47,510 nt of DNA, from contig NEWS02000003.1 in NCBI GenBank assembly GCA_002869845.2, positions 152,292-199,801 of the forward strand, given 5' to 3'. The notes under the pieces were generated by a model. It was not told the DNA's origin, ran no database searches, and worked only from the letters and a program-made list of their open reading frames with translations. The stretch is from Nitrospira sp. CG24B (GTDB lineage: Bacteria > Nitrospirota > Nitrospiria > Nitrospirales > Nitrospiraceae). Shown one piece after another: positions 26,639 to 34,697 of this stretch; within the stretch, counting starts at the first letter, position 1, and every line of letters starts with the position of its first letter. Made by a program: the position numbers and the translations under genes.

Positions 26639-27051
26639 AACTCACGGCCACTTTTCACAGCGGGACTCGCTACGACATTGTGAGCGGCCAACATCGCATC
26701 ATCACGGACCAAGCGGTGGAAGACGGAGGGCAGGATGCCGGAATGGGTCCGGTTGAACTGTTCGTTGGTTCGGTCGCAAGTTGTGTGGCGTACTTTGTTG
26801 GGCAATTCTGTGGGCGCCACGGTATCTCCCGAGAGGGCTTGACGGTCGAGGCGGAATGGACGATGGCCGAAGTTCCTCATCGAGTTGGTCGTATCGACCT
26901 CGGAATCCACCTCCCCCACCGCATCAGCCCGGAGCAAAAAGAGCGATTACTCAAGGTGGCACATGGCTGCACCGTGCATCAATCCCTCGCGGTGCCTGCC
27001 GGTGTGGCGATCGAACTCAATCCTCATCCTCGTGCGGAGAAACCCTTGTGA
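26635..27051 (+). CDS. OsmC-family protein coupled to the sulfur transporter
   Basis: This 138-residue protein starts at the ATG of the ATGA overlap. It has the OsmC pattern: DGGQDAGMGPVELFVGSVASCVAYFVGQF with the first cysteine, and HGCTVHQSL with the second. The second OsmC gene in this window (the other is at 11328), it is physically tied to the YeeE/YedE genes. That suggests the cysteine pair deals with a sulfane-sulfur species or with peroxides made during sulfur oxidation, rather than being a general stress gene. The link is from gene order only. Confidence 0.85.
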   Translation: MKLTATFHSGTRYDIVSGQHRIITDQAVEDGGQDAGMGPVELFVGSVASCVAYFVGQFCGRHGISREGLTVEAEWTMAEVPHRVGRIDLGIHLPHRISPEQKERLLKVAHGCTVHQSLAVPAGVAIELNPHPRAEKPL

Positions 27052-27062
27052 AAGGAGCCGCG

Positions 27063-28472
27063 ATGTTGAATGTGAGAGTCCGGGTGTTCATTGGAAGCGC
27101 TGCGCTCGCGTGGTTAGGACTCATGTCGTCCCCGCAATTGTCGTTCGGGAGCGATCACACGCGCGCCAAGGAGCTGATCCAACAGACCTGTGTGCAATGT
27201 CACCGGTTGGAAGGGCAGCCGGATTCGCGCTTCAAGCTTCACGCGCCTGACTTGATGTGGGCCGGCAGCAAGTACCAACGGTCGTGGCTCATTCGTTGGT
27301 TGACCGGTCAGGAAGCTCCGCTCTATGCGAAGGGATATATGTGGGACTTGACCACTGTTCCGTCCAAGCATCCGATGGTCACGGAGTCGGAGGCGAACGC
27401 GCTTGCGGACTACTTTGCCGAATACAACAAAGATCCACGCGTCACTATTGGCGCGTTCGATCTCTCGAAAGTCACCAAATTCGACGTGAAGTTTGGCGCG
27501 GCGGCTTTTAAAGCCCACGCCTGCCTCGGCTGCCACACGATCAAGGAAAACGGTCGATTGATCGGGGGGCCGCAGAGCGCGGCCCTGCAGAATGCCGGCC
27601 AACGGTACAACATGGACTGGCTCTTCCGATTTGGACAGAACCCGCAAGACTTCACGCCGCACAGCGGCGAGTTTTTGGCCGATGCGACGGAACCACAACT
27701 CCGCGCGGTGATCGGGTTTCTTATGGTGCAGGGCGTGAAGGACTTCACGTATTACGAGCCCTGGACGAGCCGTGAATTCGAGATGGCCAGCGTGGATCGA
27801 GGGAAGGTGGTTTATAGAGAGTATTGTTCGCAGTGTCACGGTCCAACGGGCAAAGGCGACGGACCAGCAGCTTCCGGTCTGGAACCAAAACCGGCGATAC
27901 ATGCCAACATTCCATTCGAAAAGCTCCCGATCGAATACCTCTACAACGTCATCAATCATGGCGGACCGGCAGTAGGCAAATCGCCGAACATGCCCTATTG
28001 GAATTTGACGATCGGTCAACAGGGCGTGGCTGATGTGATCGCCTATTTGAAGGTGACATTCAAAGGGGTGCCGGACATTGCCGCTGCACCAGGAGGTGGT
28101 CAGGGCAGTGCGTGCATGCAACCGAGAAAGACAGCTAAGGCGCCGGGCGATTCCCTGAGCAACACGAATCCAGTTCCAGCTTCTGCCGGTTCAATTCACG
28201 CGGGCAAAGATCTCTTCCTGAGAACGGCGCAGCCGGTCGCCTGTGTCATGTGCCATGGTGAGCAAGGCGATGGCAAAGGGGTGATGGGCGCAGCCCTGAT
28301 GCCGCCACCACGGAACTTTACCTGTGGCGCGATGATGCGGGAGATTCCGGATGGCCAACTGTTTTGGATCATCAAAAATGGGTCTCCGGGGACTGGGATG
28401 ATGCCGTTTGCCACGTTGCCGGATGAGCAGGTCTGGCAACTGATCCACTACATTAGGAGTTTGGCCAAGTAA
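27063..28472 (+). CDS. tetrahaem cytochrome c
   Basis: A 469-residue exported protein with a signal peptide (residues 1-29, cleavage near SFGSD). Four haem sites are visible: CVQCH (43-47), CLGCH (154-158), CSQCH (255-259) and CVMCH (394-398). The spacing suggests four successive cytochrome c domains separated by 97-140 residues, with a proline/alanine-rich linker around 350-380 before the last. Candidate axial methionines include the one in GSPGTGMMPF near the C-terminus. The ATG at 27063 is preceded by AAAGGAG; a GTG at 27048 is less likely. It may relay electrons from sulfur oxidation to the respiratory chain. Not a family I can name precisely. Confidence 0.88.
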   Translation: MLNVRVRVFIGSAALAWLGLMSSPQLSFGSDHTRAKELIQQTCVQCHRLEGQPDSRFKLHAPDLMWAGSKYQRSWLIRWLTGQEAPLYAKGYMWDLTTVPSKHPMVTESEANALADYFAEYNKDPRVTIGAFDLSKVTKFDVKFGAAAFKAHACLGCHTIKENGRLIGGPQSAALQNAGQRYNMDWLFRFGQNPQDFTPHSGEFLADATEPQLRAVIGFLMVQGVKDFTYYEPWTSREFEMASVDRGKVVYREYCSQCHGPTGKGDGPAASGLEPKPAIHANIPFEKLPIEYLYNVINHGGPAVGKSPNMPYWNLTIGQQGVADVIAYLKVTFKGVPDIAAAPGGGQGSACMQPRKTAKAPGDSLSNTNPVPASAGSIHAGKDLFLRTAQPVACVMCHGEQGDGKGVMGAALMPPPRNFTCGAMMREIPDGQLFWIIKNGSPGTGMMPFATLPDEQVWQLIHYIRSLAK

Positions 28473-28516
28473 GAGTGAGGAGGGTGCATGTGTACATATC
28501 AACAAGGAGGCAGATT

Positions 28517-29011
28517 ATGAGAGTGAGTCGATTTGGAGCGGTGAAGTCAACCGTTCTGTTTGCGGTCGCCGCGTGGGCGGTATTGGCTGGTAGTCATGAT
28601 CGTGCCTATGCACAGGCTGCGGGGATGGGAGCGCCGCCCTCCAAGGTGGAGATCATCATCAAGGATCGTCAGCATGGCTATGAGACTGCCGGGTTCACGA
28701 TGCCGTCGCAGGACACGATCATCGTCGTCCGCAACCAGGATTCCGTCACCCATGGGTTTGCCTCGAAGTTGTTCAAAGACATTACCGTGAAGGCAGAGGG
28801 AGGGAAAGAGGTACAAGGGAAACAGTTCAAGTCGTTTCATGTCGAGGCGGGAAAGACAGTGACGCTTCGTTTTGCCACGGTGCCCTCGAACGTCGATACG
28901 ATGACAGGTGGAGCCGAAAGTGTGCGACACGCCCTATGGTGCGACATCCATCCTGAAGTCAAAGGAGAACTGTTTATCATTGAAACCCGAGGGGATGTTG
29001 GAGGCGGCTGA
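28517..29011 (+). CDS. exported cupredoxin-like protein
   Basis: A 164-residue protein with a signal peptide ending at AYA-QA (residue 32) and a cupredoxin-type beta fold. The likely copper ligands are H79 (SVTHGF), C142 and H145 (WCDIHPEV). The fourth ligand of classic blue copper proteins, a methionine a few residues after the second histidine, is absent; E147 and V148 are there instead. The start follows AAGGAGG. It is downstream of the tetrahaem cytochrome by 44 bases and upstream of a second, divergent cupredoxin. It may carry electrons or bind copper in the periplasm. Confidence 0.8.
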   Translation: MRVSRFGAVKSTVLFAVAAWAVLAGSHDRAYAQAAGMGAPPSKVEIIIKDRQHGYETAGFTMPSQDTIIVVRNQDSVTHGFASKLFKDITVKAEGGKEVQGKQFKSFHVEAGKTVTLRFATVPSNVDTMTGGAESVRHALWCDIHPEVKGELFIIETRGDVGGG

Positions 29012-29050
29012 GTGGGTGGTAGGTCGTGTAGTGGGTGAAGGAAACAGCAC

Positions 29051-29518
29051 ATGAAAGGGTTCAGAAGACACCACGCTCGCGCTGTGGGTGCATGGTTTGG
29101 GTTTGTAATTGGCGTCGGAGTGTTTGCCATACAGTCTACCGTATGGGCGAAGGAGATCGTGTTTGTCGCTCGTGACGTTGAAGATCAGCAAGCGGTGTGG
29201 CTTCCCAGTGAAATCATCATTTACCGCAACACGGATTTCAGGGAGTCGTTGATTTTTCGGTTTGATAATCCAACCGCACGGACCCATGTGTTCGAAGCCC
29301 CGGGGTTGTTTGAGTCGGTAGAGGAGAGCGGTGTTCGGATCACCAGGCCGGTTCGGATTACCATTCCGCCAGAGGGAGCCGAGCAGAGCGTGATCGACAG
29401 GGACCGAATGGCGAGCGATGTGATCGCTGCAGAGGGAGAGACGGTGACCTATCGATTCTACTGCCCCCTCCATCGAGCCGATGCAGATCTGGGTGGCAGA
29501 ATCGTCGTGGAGCCTTAA
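29051..29518 (+). CDS. second exported cupredoxin-like protein
   Basis: A 155-residue exported protein (hydrophobic residues 14-27, cleavage near VWA-KE) whose layout parallels the preceding gene. H79 in ARTHVFEAPGLF, C138 and H141 in YCPLHRADADLGG are candidate copper ligands. Again no methionine follows the second histidine. Overall similarity to its neighbour is low, so the two are probably old paralogues with different partners. A long insert (90-125, SGVRITRPVRITIPP and on) lies between the first ligand and the C-terminal ligand loop. Function unknown. Confidence 0.65.
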   Translation: MKGFRRHHARAVGAWFGFVIGVGVFAIQSTVWAKEIVFVARDVEDQQAVWLPSEIIIYRNTDFRESLIFRFDNPTARTHVFEAPGLFESVEESGVRITRPVRITIPPEGAEQSVIDRDRMASDVIAAEGETVTYRFYCPLHRADADLGGRIVVEP

Positions 29519-29558
29519 CCAGGGAGTAGACACGCACTAGGGAGTAAAGGAGTCACTC

Positions 29559-29918
29559 ATGGCCACGTTCATTATTTCAGGTAGCCGAGGAACGGACGAC
29601 CCCACAATGGCAACGTTGCCGTTCATGGCGGCGAAGACGGCGAAAGAGCAGGGGCATGATGTCGTGCTTTGGCTGTGGAATGAAGCTGTCACCTTGGGGC
29701 GGAAAGGTGTCGCTGATCATGTGACCGGTGTGAACCTGACTCCGTTGAAAGAACTGCTCACCGCTATCCAGGCGGCAGGTGTGCCGGTCTGGGTCTGTGG
29801 GGCCTGTGCCGTGGCCAGACAGGTTGGCGGAGGGGATTTAGTAGCTGGGGCCTCCATCAAGGGGATGCCGGACTATATCAAGGCTGTGGCCGAGCGCGAT
29901 CGAAACGTGATGTTCTGA
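29559..29918 (+). CDS. DsrE-family protein
   Basis: A 119-residue cytoplasmic protein with the DsrE fold: SGSRGTDDPTMATLPFMAAK at the start, VVLWLWNEAV in the middle, and a cysteine pair in VWVCGACAVAR near residue 80. The conserved cysteine of DsrE proteins receives persulfide sulfur from TusA or rhodanese-like donors. Located after the TsdA-like/YeeE/OsmC/cupredoxin genes, it strengthens the sulfur theme. A GGAGT leader precedes the start. It is distinct from the exported DsrE-like protein at 10838. Confidence 0.85.
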   Translation: MATFIISGSRGTDDPTMATLPFMAAKTAKEQGHDVVLWLWNEAVTLGRKGVADHVTGVNLTPLKELLTAIQAAGVPVWVCGACAVARQVGGGDLVAGASIKGMPDYIKAVAERDRNVMF

Positions 29919-29945
29919 TCGAAGACGCAATGAAGGAGGCCTCGC

Positions 29946-31001
29946 ATGGCAGCTGATGGCGAATCGGCCGGGAAGTCTAAAGAACGGAAAGAGCGGAGAG
30001 ATCCGGAAAATGTCGACGCACGGAAGCAGGTCGACGAAGATATGAATGGGCTGGAGATGATTCCCACGCGGGTGCCAAGGGAGGGGGACGGGTACCAGGT
30101 CCCGCGCAGCGCCTTGATTGCCCAGGGGCTCGGACGTATTGGCGAGCCGGGCTACGTCTTGACCGCAGATGATCTCCGAAGGGTCAACACGAGGAAAGGG
30201 TTTCTGAAGCTCCTCGCAAACAAAGCCGTCGATGTCGAAGAAGTACGCAAGACTCTGCTGTACGAACAGGAATTACGACAGCTACAAGTTGAACTGGTCA
30301 GGCTGCAACGGTGGGTGCAGAGCAGTGGGGAACGTATCGCAATTTTGGTCGAAGGGCGGGATGCGGCTGGGAAGGGCGGTACGATCCGCCGGTTCACCGA
30401 GCATCTGAATCCTCGCGCGATGCGCGTCGTGGCGCTGCCGAAGCCGACCGACGCAGAACGGGGCCAATGGTATTTCCAGCGCTATATTCACCAACTTCCC
30501 AACAGGGGTGAAATCGTCTTCTTCGACCGGAGTTGGTACAACCGTGCTGTGGTCGAACCGGTGATGGGATTCTGTACAAAAAAAGAACACCAGCGATTTC
30601 TCCAGCAAGTACCGGAATTCGAACACATGCTCTATGAAGACGGTGTGACCATCATCAAGTTCTGGTTCTCCATCTCCAAGGACGAACAAGCCCGGCGATT
30701 CGAAGCGAGGCGGCAGAATCCGCTCAAGCAGTGGAAGCTGAGTCCGGTCGATGAGAAGGCCCAGGAGCTGTGGGATGCGTATACCCGCTGTAAAGAGGAA
30801 ATGTTCAGCAAAACGCACTCGACCTTTAGCCCCTGGATCATCGTGCAGGCGAACGACAAGCAGGCGGCGAGACTGGAAAGCTTGCGCTATGTCCTGAACC
30901 TTCTCCCCTACAAAGGAAAGGACGAAGCGCAGATCAGGTTGACGCCCGATCCGAACGTGATCGTTCGATTCCACCGCAAGATGGTAGAACTGGACCTGTA
31001 A
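29946..31001 (+). CDS. ppk2: polyphosphate kinase 2 family protein
   Basis: PPK2 enzymes use polyphosphate to phosphorylate nucleotides (ADP/GDP or AMP). The 351-residue protein has Walker A GRDAAGKGG (137-145), PKPTDAERGQWYFQRY, and the lid/Walker B block FFDRSWYNRAVVEP. The first 90 residues are a charged extension with no clear motif, as in longer PPK2 members. The start follows AAGGAGG. It sits among cytochrome genes without obvious functional linkage, though energy storage as polyphosphate fits an organism with low-yield respiration. The preferred nucleotide cannot be assigned by eye. Confidence 0.93.
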   Translation: MAADGESAGKSKERKERRDPENVDARKQVDEDMNGLEMIPTRVPREGDGYQVPRSALIAQGLGRIGEPGYVLTADDLRRVNTRKGFLKLLANKAVDVEEVRKTLLYEQELRQLQVELVRLQRWVQSSGERIAILVEGRDAAGKGGTIRRFTEHLNPRAMRVVALPKPTDAERGQWYFQRYIHQLPNRGEIVFFDRSWYNRAVVEPVMGFCTKKEHQRFLQQVPEFEHMLYEDGVTIIKFWFSISKDEQARRFEARRQNPLKQWKLSPVDEKAQELWDAYTRCKEEMFSKTHSTFSPWIIVQANDKQAARLESLRYVLNLLPYKGKDEAQIRLTPDPNVIVRFHRKMVELDL

Positions 31002-31043
31002 TGTCGGAAGGCAGTTAGCGCCGCCGACGAGAGGAACACAAGA

Positions 31044-31577
31044 ATGAAGACGAGGTTGTTGACGTTACTGGTCGCCGTGATGTGCTATGCGCCCCCTGCC
31101 GCCGCAGCAGAACGCCATATGATGCAGCCGAGAGTGCCCGCGAATAAGCTGGTTGAAGCTCGCGCCCTCACGAGCCCTCTCTCGAATTCTCCGGAGGTCA
31201 TTGAGCAGGGCAAAGCGGTGTACCACGGCAAAGGTACCTGCTTCACCTGTCATGGTGCGGACGGAGATGGAAAAGGACCGGGGGGTGCCAAGCTAAATCC
31301 AACGCCTCGCAATTTTCAGCACCACGGATTTTGGCGACATCGCACCGAAGGCGAACTCTTCTGGGTCATTAAGCATGGCTCGCCCGGCACCGGTATGATC
31401 GGGTTCGGGCAGGTCTTGTCCGATGAAGAGATCTGGGCCCTCATTCAGTATGAGCGCACCTTCGCCGGGAGCCACGGACCGGGCATGATGGGGCATCGAG
31501 AAGGTATGAGACCAGGAAATATGGGCGGAAGAGAAGGAATGGGGCATCGCGGGCGCCAAGGTGGGAAAGATGAGTGA
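31044..31577 (+). CDS. monohaem cytochrome c with Met/His-rich tail
   Basis: A 177-residue exported protein (signal to about residue 22) with haem site CFTCH (66-70) and likely axial methionine in GSPGTGMIGF. After the cytochrome domain a tail from about residue 143 is rich in G, M, H and R (for example GPGMMGHREGM), resembling copper-binding segments of periplasmic metal proteins. The next gene also has a metal-binding-like tail. It resembles the last domain of the tetrahaem protein (both have ELFW.I and GSPGTGM), so the two may share origin. Confidence 0.88.
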   Translation: MKTRLLTLLVAVMCYAPPAAAAERHMMQPRVPANKLVEARALTSPLSNSPEVIEQGKAVYHGKGTCFTCHGADGDGKGPGGAKLNPTPRNFQHHGFWRHRTEGELFWVIKHGSPGTGMIGFGQVLSDEEIWALIQYERTFAGSHGPGMMGHREGMRPGNMGGREGMGHRGRQGGKDE

Positions 31578-31641
31578 GGGTCTAGAGGTTGAGAACCGCT
31601 CTATAGGAAAAACACCAACATTTATCAATGAGGTCTTGGCT

Positions 31642-32238
31642 ATGACGAACTTGAAAAGACAGTGGGTTGCTGGGTTGGGGGGAGCCGTAGTGATTGTCGC
31701 GATGATAGCGTTTCCTATCTTTGCCGATGAAGGCCATGGGCAGATGGGGCATGGTGGCCACGATCAGGATGATCAGGGCGATCATAGTGGGCATTATCTG
31801 AAGCATCTGCTGAAACATGCCAAAGAGATCGGGCTGACGCCGGAACAAATTACCAAGCTTAAATCCATGCGGTTGGATTTCCAACGAACCGAGGCTAGGT
31901 TGGAAGCCGACACTAAAGTGGCAGAACTCGAACTGCATGCGCTGTTGGACGATGAGCAGGCCGACCTCACTGGGATACAGGCGAAAATCGATCAACTGAA
32001 AAAAACGGAAGCGGCCTGTCTGTTCACAGCCATCAAGAGTAAGCGTAACGCCCTGACCCTATTGACTCCCGACCAACGGGAAAAGGACCGTGCCGTCCAT
32101 GAACAAATGAAGAGTGGGGCACAGCACGGAGGTGGAATGGGAGGCATGATGGGGGGTATGGGAGGTGGAATGATGGGAGGCAGCGGGCATGGACAGAGCA
32201 GTGGCGCTGCCAGCGGGGGGCAGCAACACCAGCATTGA
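31642..32238 (+). CDS. Spy/CpxP-like periplasmic metal-binding protein
   Basis: A 198-residue exported protein. After a hydrophobic segment (11-27) comes a His/Asp-rich stretch (HGQMGHGGHDQ and on). A helical core follows, with GLTPEQITKLKSMR and LLTPDQREK, the LTXXQ motif of Spy/CpxP/CnrX-type periplasmic chaperones and metal sensors. The C-terminus from about 157 is almost only G, M, S, H and Q. The start at 31642 follows GAGG; the frame extends upstream but without a ribosome site. It may bind copper or protect the nearby cytochromes and cupredoxins; this is inference. Confidence 0.8.
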   Translation: MTNLKRQWVAGLGGAVVIVAMIAFPIFADEGHGQMGHGGHDQDDQGDHSGHYLKHLLKHAKEIGLTPEQITKLKSMRLDFQRTEARLEADTKVAELELHALLDDEQADLTGIQAKIDQLKKTEAACLFTAIKSKRNALTLLTPDQREKDRAVHEQMKSGAQHGGGMGGMMGGMGGGMMGGSGHGQSSGAASGGQQHQH

Positions 32239-32281
32239 TCGTCGAATGTCGTCGTCCGTCCTTGAAAGAAGGGGAGCGCGC

Positions 32282-32641
32282 ATGTCCTTACGTATTGTGG
32301 TTAGCCTCGTCATGGTGGCATTGACTGCTTCGTGGGCTCTGGCTCAAAGCCATTCTGGCAATCCAAAGAACGGGGAGAGGATTTTCCAGCAGTACTGTGT
32401 TGGCTGTCACGGAACGACCGGTGATGGGTTGGGACCTGAGATCAAGGAGTTGATCGTCCCGCCCGCCAATTTTCGCGCGGCGCGGTCGCGCACGAAGACC
32501 GATATGGAACTCTATCTTGCGATCAAACAGGGGGTCCTCTTCAGTCCAATGCACGGCTGGGCGGATCGGTTGACGGATCAAGAAATTCGGGATGTGCTGA
32601 GCTATATTCGTACAGTAGCTCCTTTCAACCCTCTCGGCTAA
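32282..32641 (+). CDS. small monohaem cytochrome c (paralogue of the 43951 gene)
   Basis: A 119-residue exported cytochrome: signal peptide to about residue 21 (ALA-QS), haem site CVGCH (39-43), the stretch ELIVPPANFRAARSRTKTD and likely axial methionine in LFSPMHGW. The last block DQEIRDVLSYIRTVAP forms the C-terminal helix. It is clearly related to the cytochrome encoded at 43951-44310, with the same length and haem position. The ATG at 32282 follows AAGGGGAGCG. It probably serves as a soluble electron carrier. The 187 bases after it hold no gene I can see. Confidence 0.88.
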   Translation: MSLRIVVSLVMVALTASWALAQSHSGNPKNGERIFQQYCVGCHGTTGDGLGPEIKELIVPPANFRAARSRTKTDMELYLAIKQGVLFSPMHGWADRLTDQEIRDVLSYIRTVAPFNPLG

Positions 32642-32828
32642 CTGTGCGCCATCATTGCACCCGAAACTCAACGTTACGCGGCGCGGCGGAGTCGTCGTGA
32701 GATCTTGTGGGGAGGGTGGTATTCCGACTGATTCGTTTAGTAAGCTGTGGTCGTCGTGCCGTGACGAACTTCGTCCGGCGTAGGGCGCTGGCAGATATGA
32801 ACCATATGTTATCCAGGGAGGGTCGATC

Positions 32829-33131
32829 ATGACGACTCGCAACGATGAGGATTCAGGACTAGTGGTGGCGCTGGCATTTTTCGGTGGAGCCATGATGGGG
32901 ATCATGGCCGGGTTTCTTCTAGCTCCGAGGTCTGGCGAGGACACGCGGCGAGAAATCAAAGGTTATGCAAGAAAGACGGAAGAAGAGGTGATTGAGAAAG
33001 CCAAAGAGGCGCGGGCGGCTCTTGATGACGTCATCAACCGGGGCAGGCAATTCGTCGATGAGCGCCGGGCTGATGTTGAGGCGGCCATGCAGGCAGGCAA
33101 AGACGCGATACGAGAGAGAAGAGAGCGATAA
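32829..33131 (+). CDS. YtxH-domain protein (copy 1)
   Basis: A 100-residue protein with one membrane helix (about 11-29) containing GGAMMGIMAGFLLAPRSGEDTR, the YtxH signature. A charged amphipathic helix follows (EEEVIEKAKEARAALDDVI). YtxH proteins are membrane-tethered and linked with general stress in other bacteria; the mechanism is unknown. A close paralogue is encoded at 36214. It is followed directly by a hemerythrin gene, and the other YtxH copy lies upstream of the hemerythrin chimera, which suggests a duplicated block. Confidence 0.85.
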   Translation: MTTRNDEDSGLVVALAFFGGAMMGIMAGFLLAPRSGEDTRREIKGYARKTEEEVIEKAKEARAALDDVINRGRQFVDERRADVEAAMQAGKDAIRERRER

Positions 33132-33204
33132 GAATATTGAGTTAGTTGAATGGATGATGGAAGAATGGGACGAAGGTACCTGTGTGGGTACGACGGGGGA
33201 ATCC

Positions 33205-33684
33205 ATGAGCGAGCAGAACACAATCACAGCATTGTACGGGGAGGATCATGACCGGTTGGATGAGTTGTTCAAGACCTTTCAGACATCGAAACGGTCGGAC
33301 TTTTCAAAGGCCAAGGAAGCCTTCAAGGAATTCACGGTTGGCCTCCAACGCCATATTGTGTGGGAAGAGGAGTTGCTCTTTCCAATCTGGGAAGAGAAAA
33401 CCGGGATGGTTGAGGACGGGCCGACGCCTATGATGCGACATGAGCATGGTCAGATCAAACAGCTGCTTGACGCGATTCATCGGAAGGTAGAGAGCCAGGA
33501 TCTCAATAGCGATCAAGAGGAGCAGTCGCTGCTCAACCTCTTGGGCTCACACAACAGAAAGGAAGAGAAGGCGCTCTATCCCGCAATCGATAACGTGACC
33601 AGTGCGGAAGAACGCGCAACCGTCTTCAGTAACATGAAGAGTATTCCGGAAGACCAGTACAATGCCTGTTGCAGCGGGCACTGA
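33205..33684 (+). CDS. hemerythrin HHE-domain protein
   Basis: A 159-residue four-helix protein with the HHE-type di-iron ligands visible: H15 (EDHDRLDE), H50 and E54 (RHIVWEEEL), H79/H81 (RHEHGQI) and H116/E120 (SHNRKEEKALYP). Such proteins bind oxygen, NO or sense redox state, or store iron. I chose the ATG at 33205, which begins the conserved part; the frame runs further upstream over the ytxH gene. A cysteine pair occurs near the C-terminus (NACCSGH). Its first 68 residues are about 87% identical to those of the chimera at 38948. Confidence 0.88.
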   Translation: MSEQNTITALYGEDHDRLDELFKTFQTSKRSDFSKAKEAFKEFTVGLQRHIVWEEELLFPIWEEKTGMVEDGPTPMMRHEHGQIKQLLDAIHRKVESQDLNSDQEEQSLLNLLGSHNRKEEKALYPAIDNVTSAEERATVFSNMKSIPEDQYNACCSGH

Positions 33685-33694
33685 GGTGAGCCAA

Positions 33695-34207
33695 ATGGAA
33701 CAACGCGATGTAGTCATAGAACAGACTGAGGTCAAAGTTAAGGGAAGACATCTCGCGGTGTCTCCAAAAATTAGCCTCAGCCGTGGCCTGATTCTCCTCG
33801 TGGGTTGGCTGGGGATAGTATGTGCACCGGGCTTCGACCGAAATGTCTGGGCCGAGTCGGCCATCTCACAATCGGGTGTGAAGCACAAGGCTAATGTTGA
33901 ACGAGGCCGAAATATCTTCAACGGCTCCTGCTACTACTGTCATGGAATGGACGGCTATCTCGATCGATTGCCACATATGAAAGAGGACATCGCCGCGCGC
34001 ATTGCGCGGCTGAATCCGCCTCCGACCGACCTGCGTGACCCCGGCGTGCTTCGCCTGAAGACGAACAAGGAACGAGCCCGCGCCATCCGGGAAGGCCATC
34101 CGAGCACCGGCAGGTTTCAAGATTTCACCATGACTGATCGGGACATGGCCGATACCTTGTTCTATCTGGCGTTTATCAGAAAAGATCCCAACCCGGAAAA
34201 GGATTGA
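33695..34207 (+). CDS. monohaem cytochrome c, tandem copy 1, axial Met replaced
   Basis: A 170-residue protein with a cytoplasmic N-terminus of about 30 residues, a hydrophobic segment (31-44) that may act as anchor or signal, and haem site CYYCH (79-83). It is a duplicate of the next gene: both share LNPPP.DLR, LRLKTNKER and AIREGHP. Where the neighbour has GTGM, this copy has STGR with R140 (AGG at 34112-34114), so the usual methionine ligand is missing; M146 nearby could substitute. The ATG at 33695 follows GAGGTGAG and begins 10 bases after the hemerythrin stop. Confidence 0.85.
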   Translation: MEQRDVVIEQTEVKVKGRHLAVSPKISLSRGLILLVGWLGIVCAPGFDRNVWAESAISQSGVKHKANVERGRNIFNGSCYYCHGMDGYLDRLPHMKEDIAARIARLNPPPTDLRDPGVLRLKTNKERARAIREGHPSTGRFQDFTMTDRDMADTLFYLAFIRKDPNPEKD

Positions 34208-34244
34208 TCATCACGGCAGACAGACGAAAAAGACGGACAGACTA

Positions 34245-34697
34245 ATGAACAAGGCAGCCTGGTCAGTTGTTTTTGGAGTTCTGCTCGTGAGTGGGCTGGG
34301 GATTCCGGCGATACCCACGTCTGACACACAAGCCTGGGCCGAACCTACGGTCTCTCAACCGGGCGGGAAGTTGAAGGGCAATATCCTTCGAGGTCGGGAG
34401 ATCTTCAATGGGAAAGGGGTCTGTTACTACTGTCATGGGATTGATGGGTATATCAGCAAGATCCCCCGGCTGGAAGCGGACACTGCCGCACTCATAGCGA
34501 AGCTGAATCCCCCTCCCTCCGATTTGCGGAATTCGGATATCCTGCGCCTGAAAACCAACAAGGAACGCTCTCGCGCCATCAGAGAAGGCCATCCGGGAAC
34601 AGGTATGTTCCCCGATACCACCATGACCGATCAAGATCTCACCGACACCTTGCTCTACCTCGCGCTCATCAGAAAAGATCCTCACCCGGAACAGTAA
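34245..34697 (+). CDS. monohaem cytochrome c, tandem copy 2
   Basis: A 150-residue exported cytochrome with a signal segment (residues 6-24), haem site CYYCH (60-64) and probable axial methionine M121 in GHPGTGMFPD. It lies 37 bases after its sister copy and shares most of its mature sequence. The conserved LRLKTNKERSRAIREGHPG block is a local peculiarity of these two proteins. They presumably serve as electron carriers; why two copies are kept is not evident, unless the change in haem ligand gives them different potentials. Confidence 0.88.
   Translation: MNKAAWSVVFGVLLVSGLGIPAIPTSDTQAWAEPTVSQPGGKLKGNILRGREIFNGKGVCYYCHGIDGYISKIPRLEADTAALIAKLNPPPSDLRNSDILRLKTNKERSRAIREGHPGTGMFPDTTMTDQDLTDTLLYLALIRKDPHPEQ

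Noticed and set aside
27114..28121. 335-codon - strand frame opposite the tetrahaem cytochrome
   Set aside because: Haem motifs and the signal peptide on the + strand show which frame is real.
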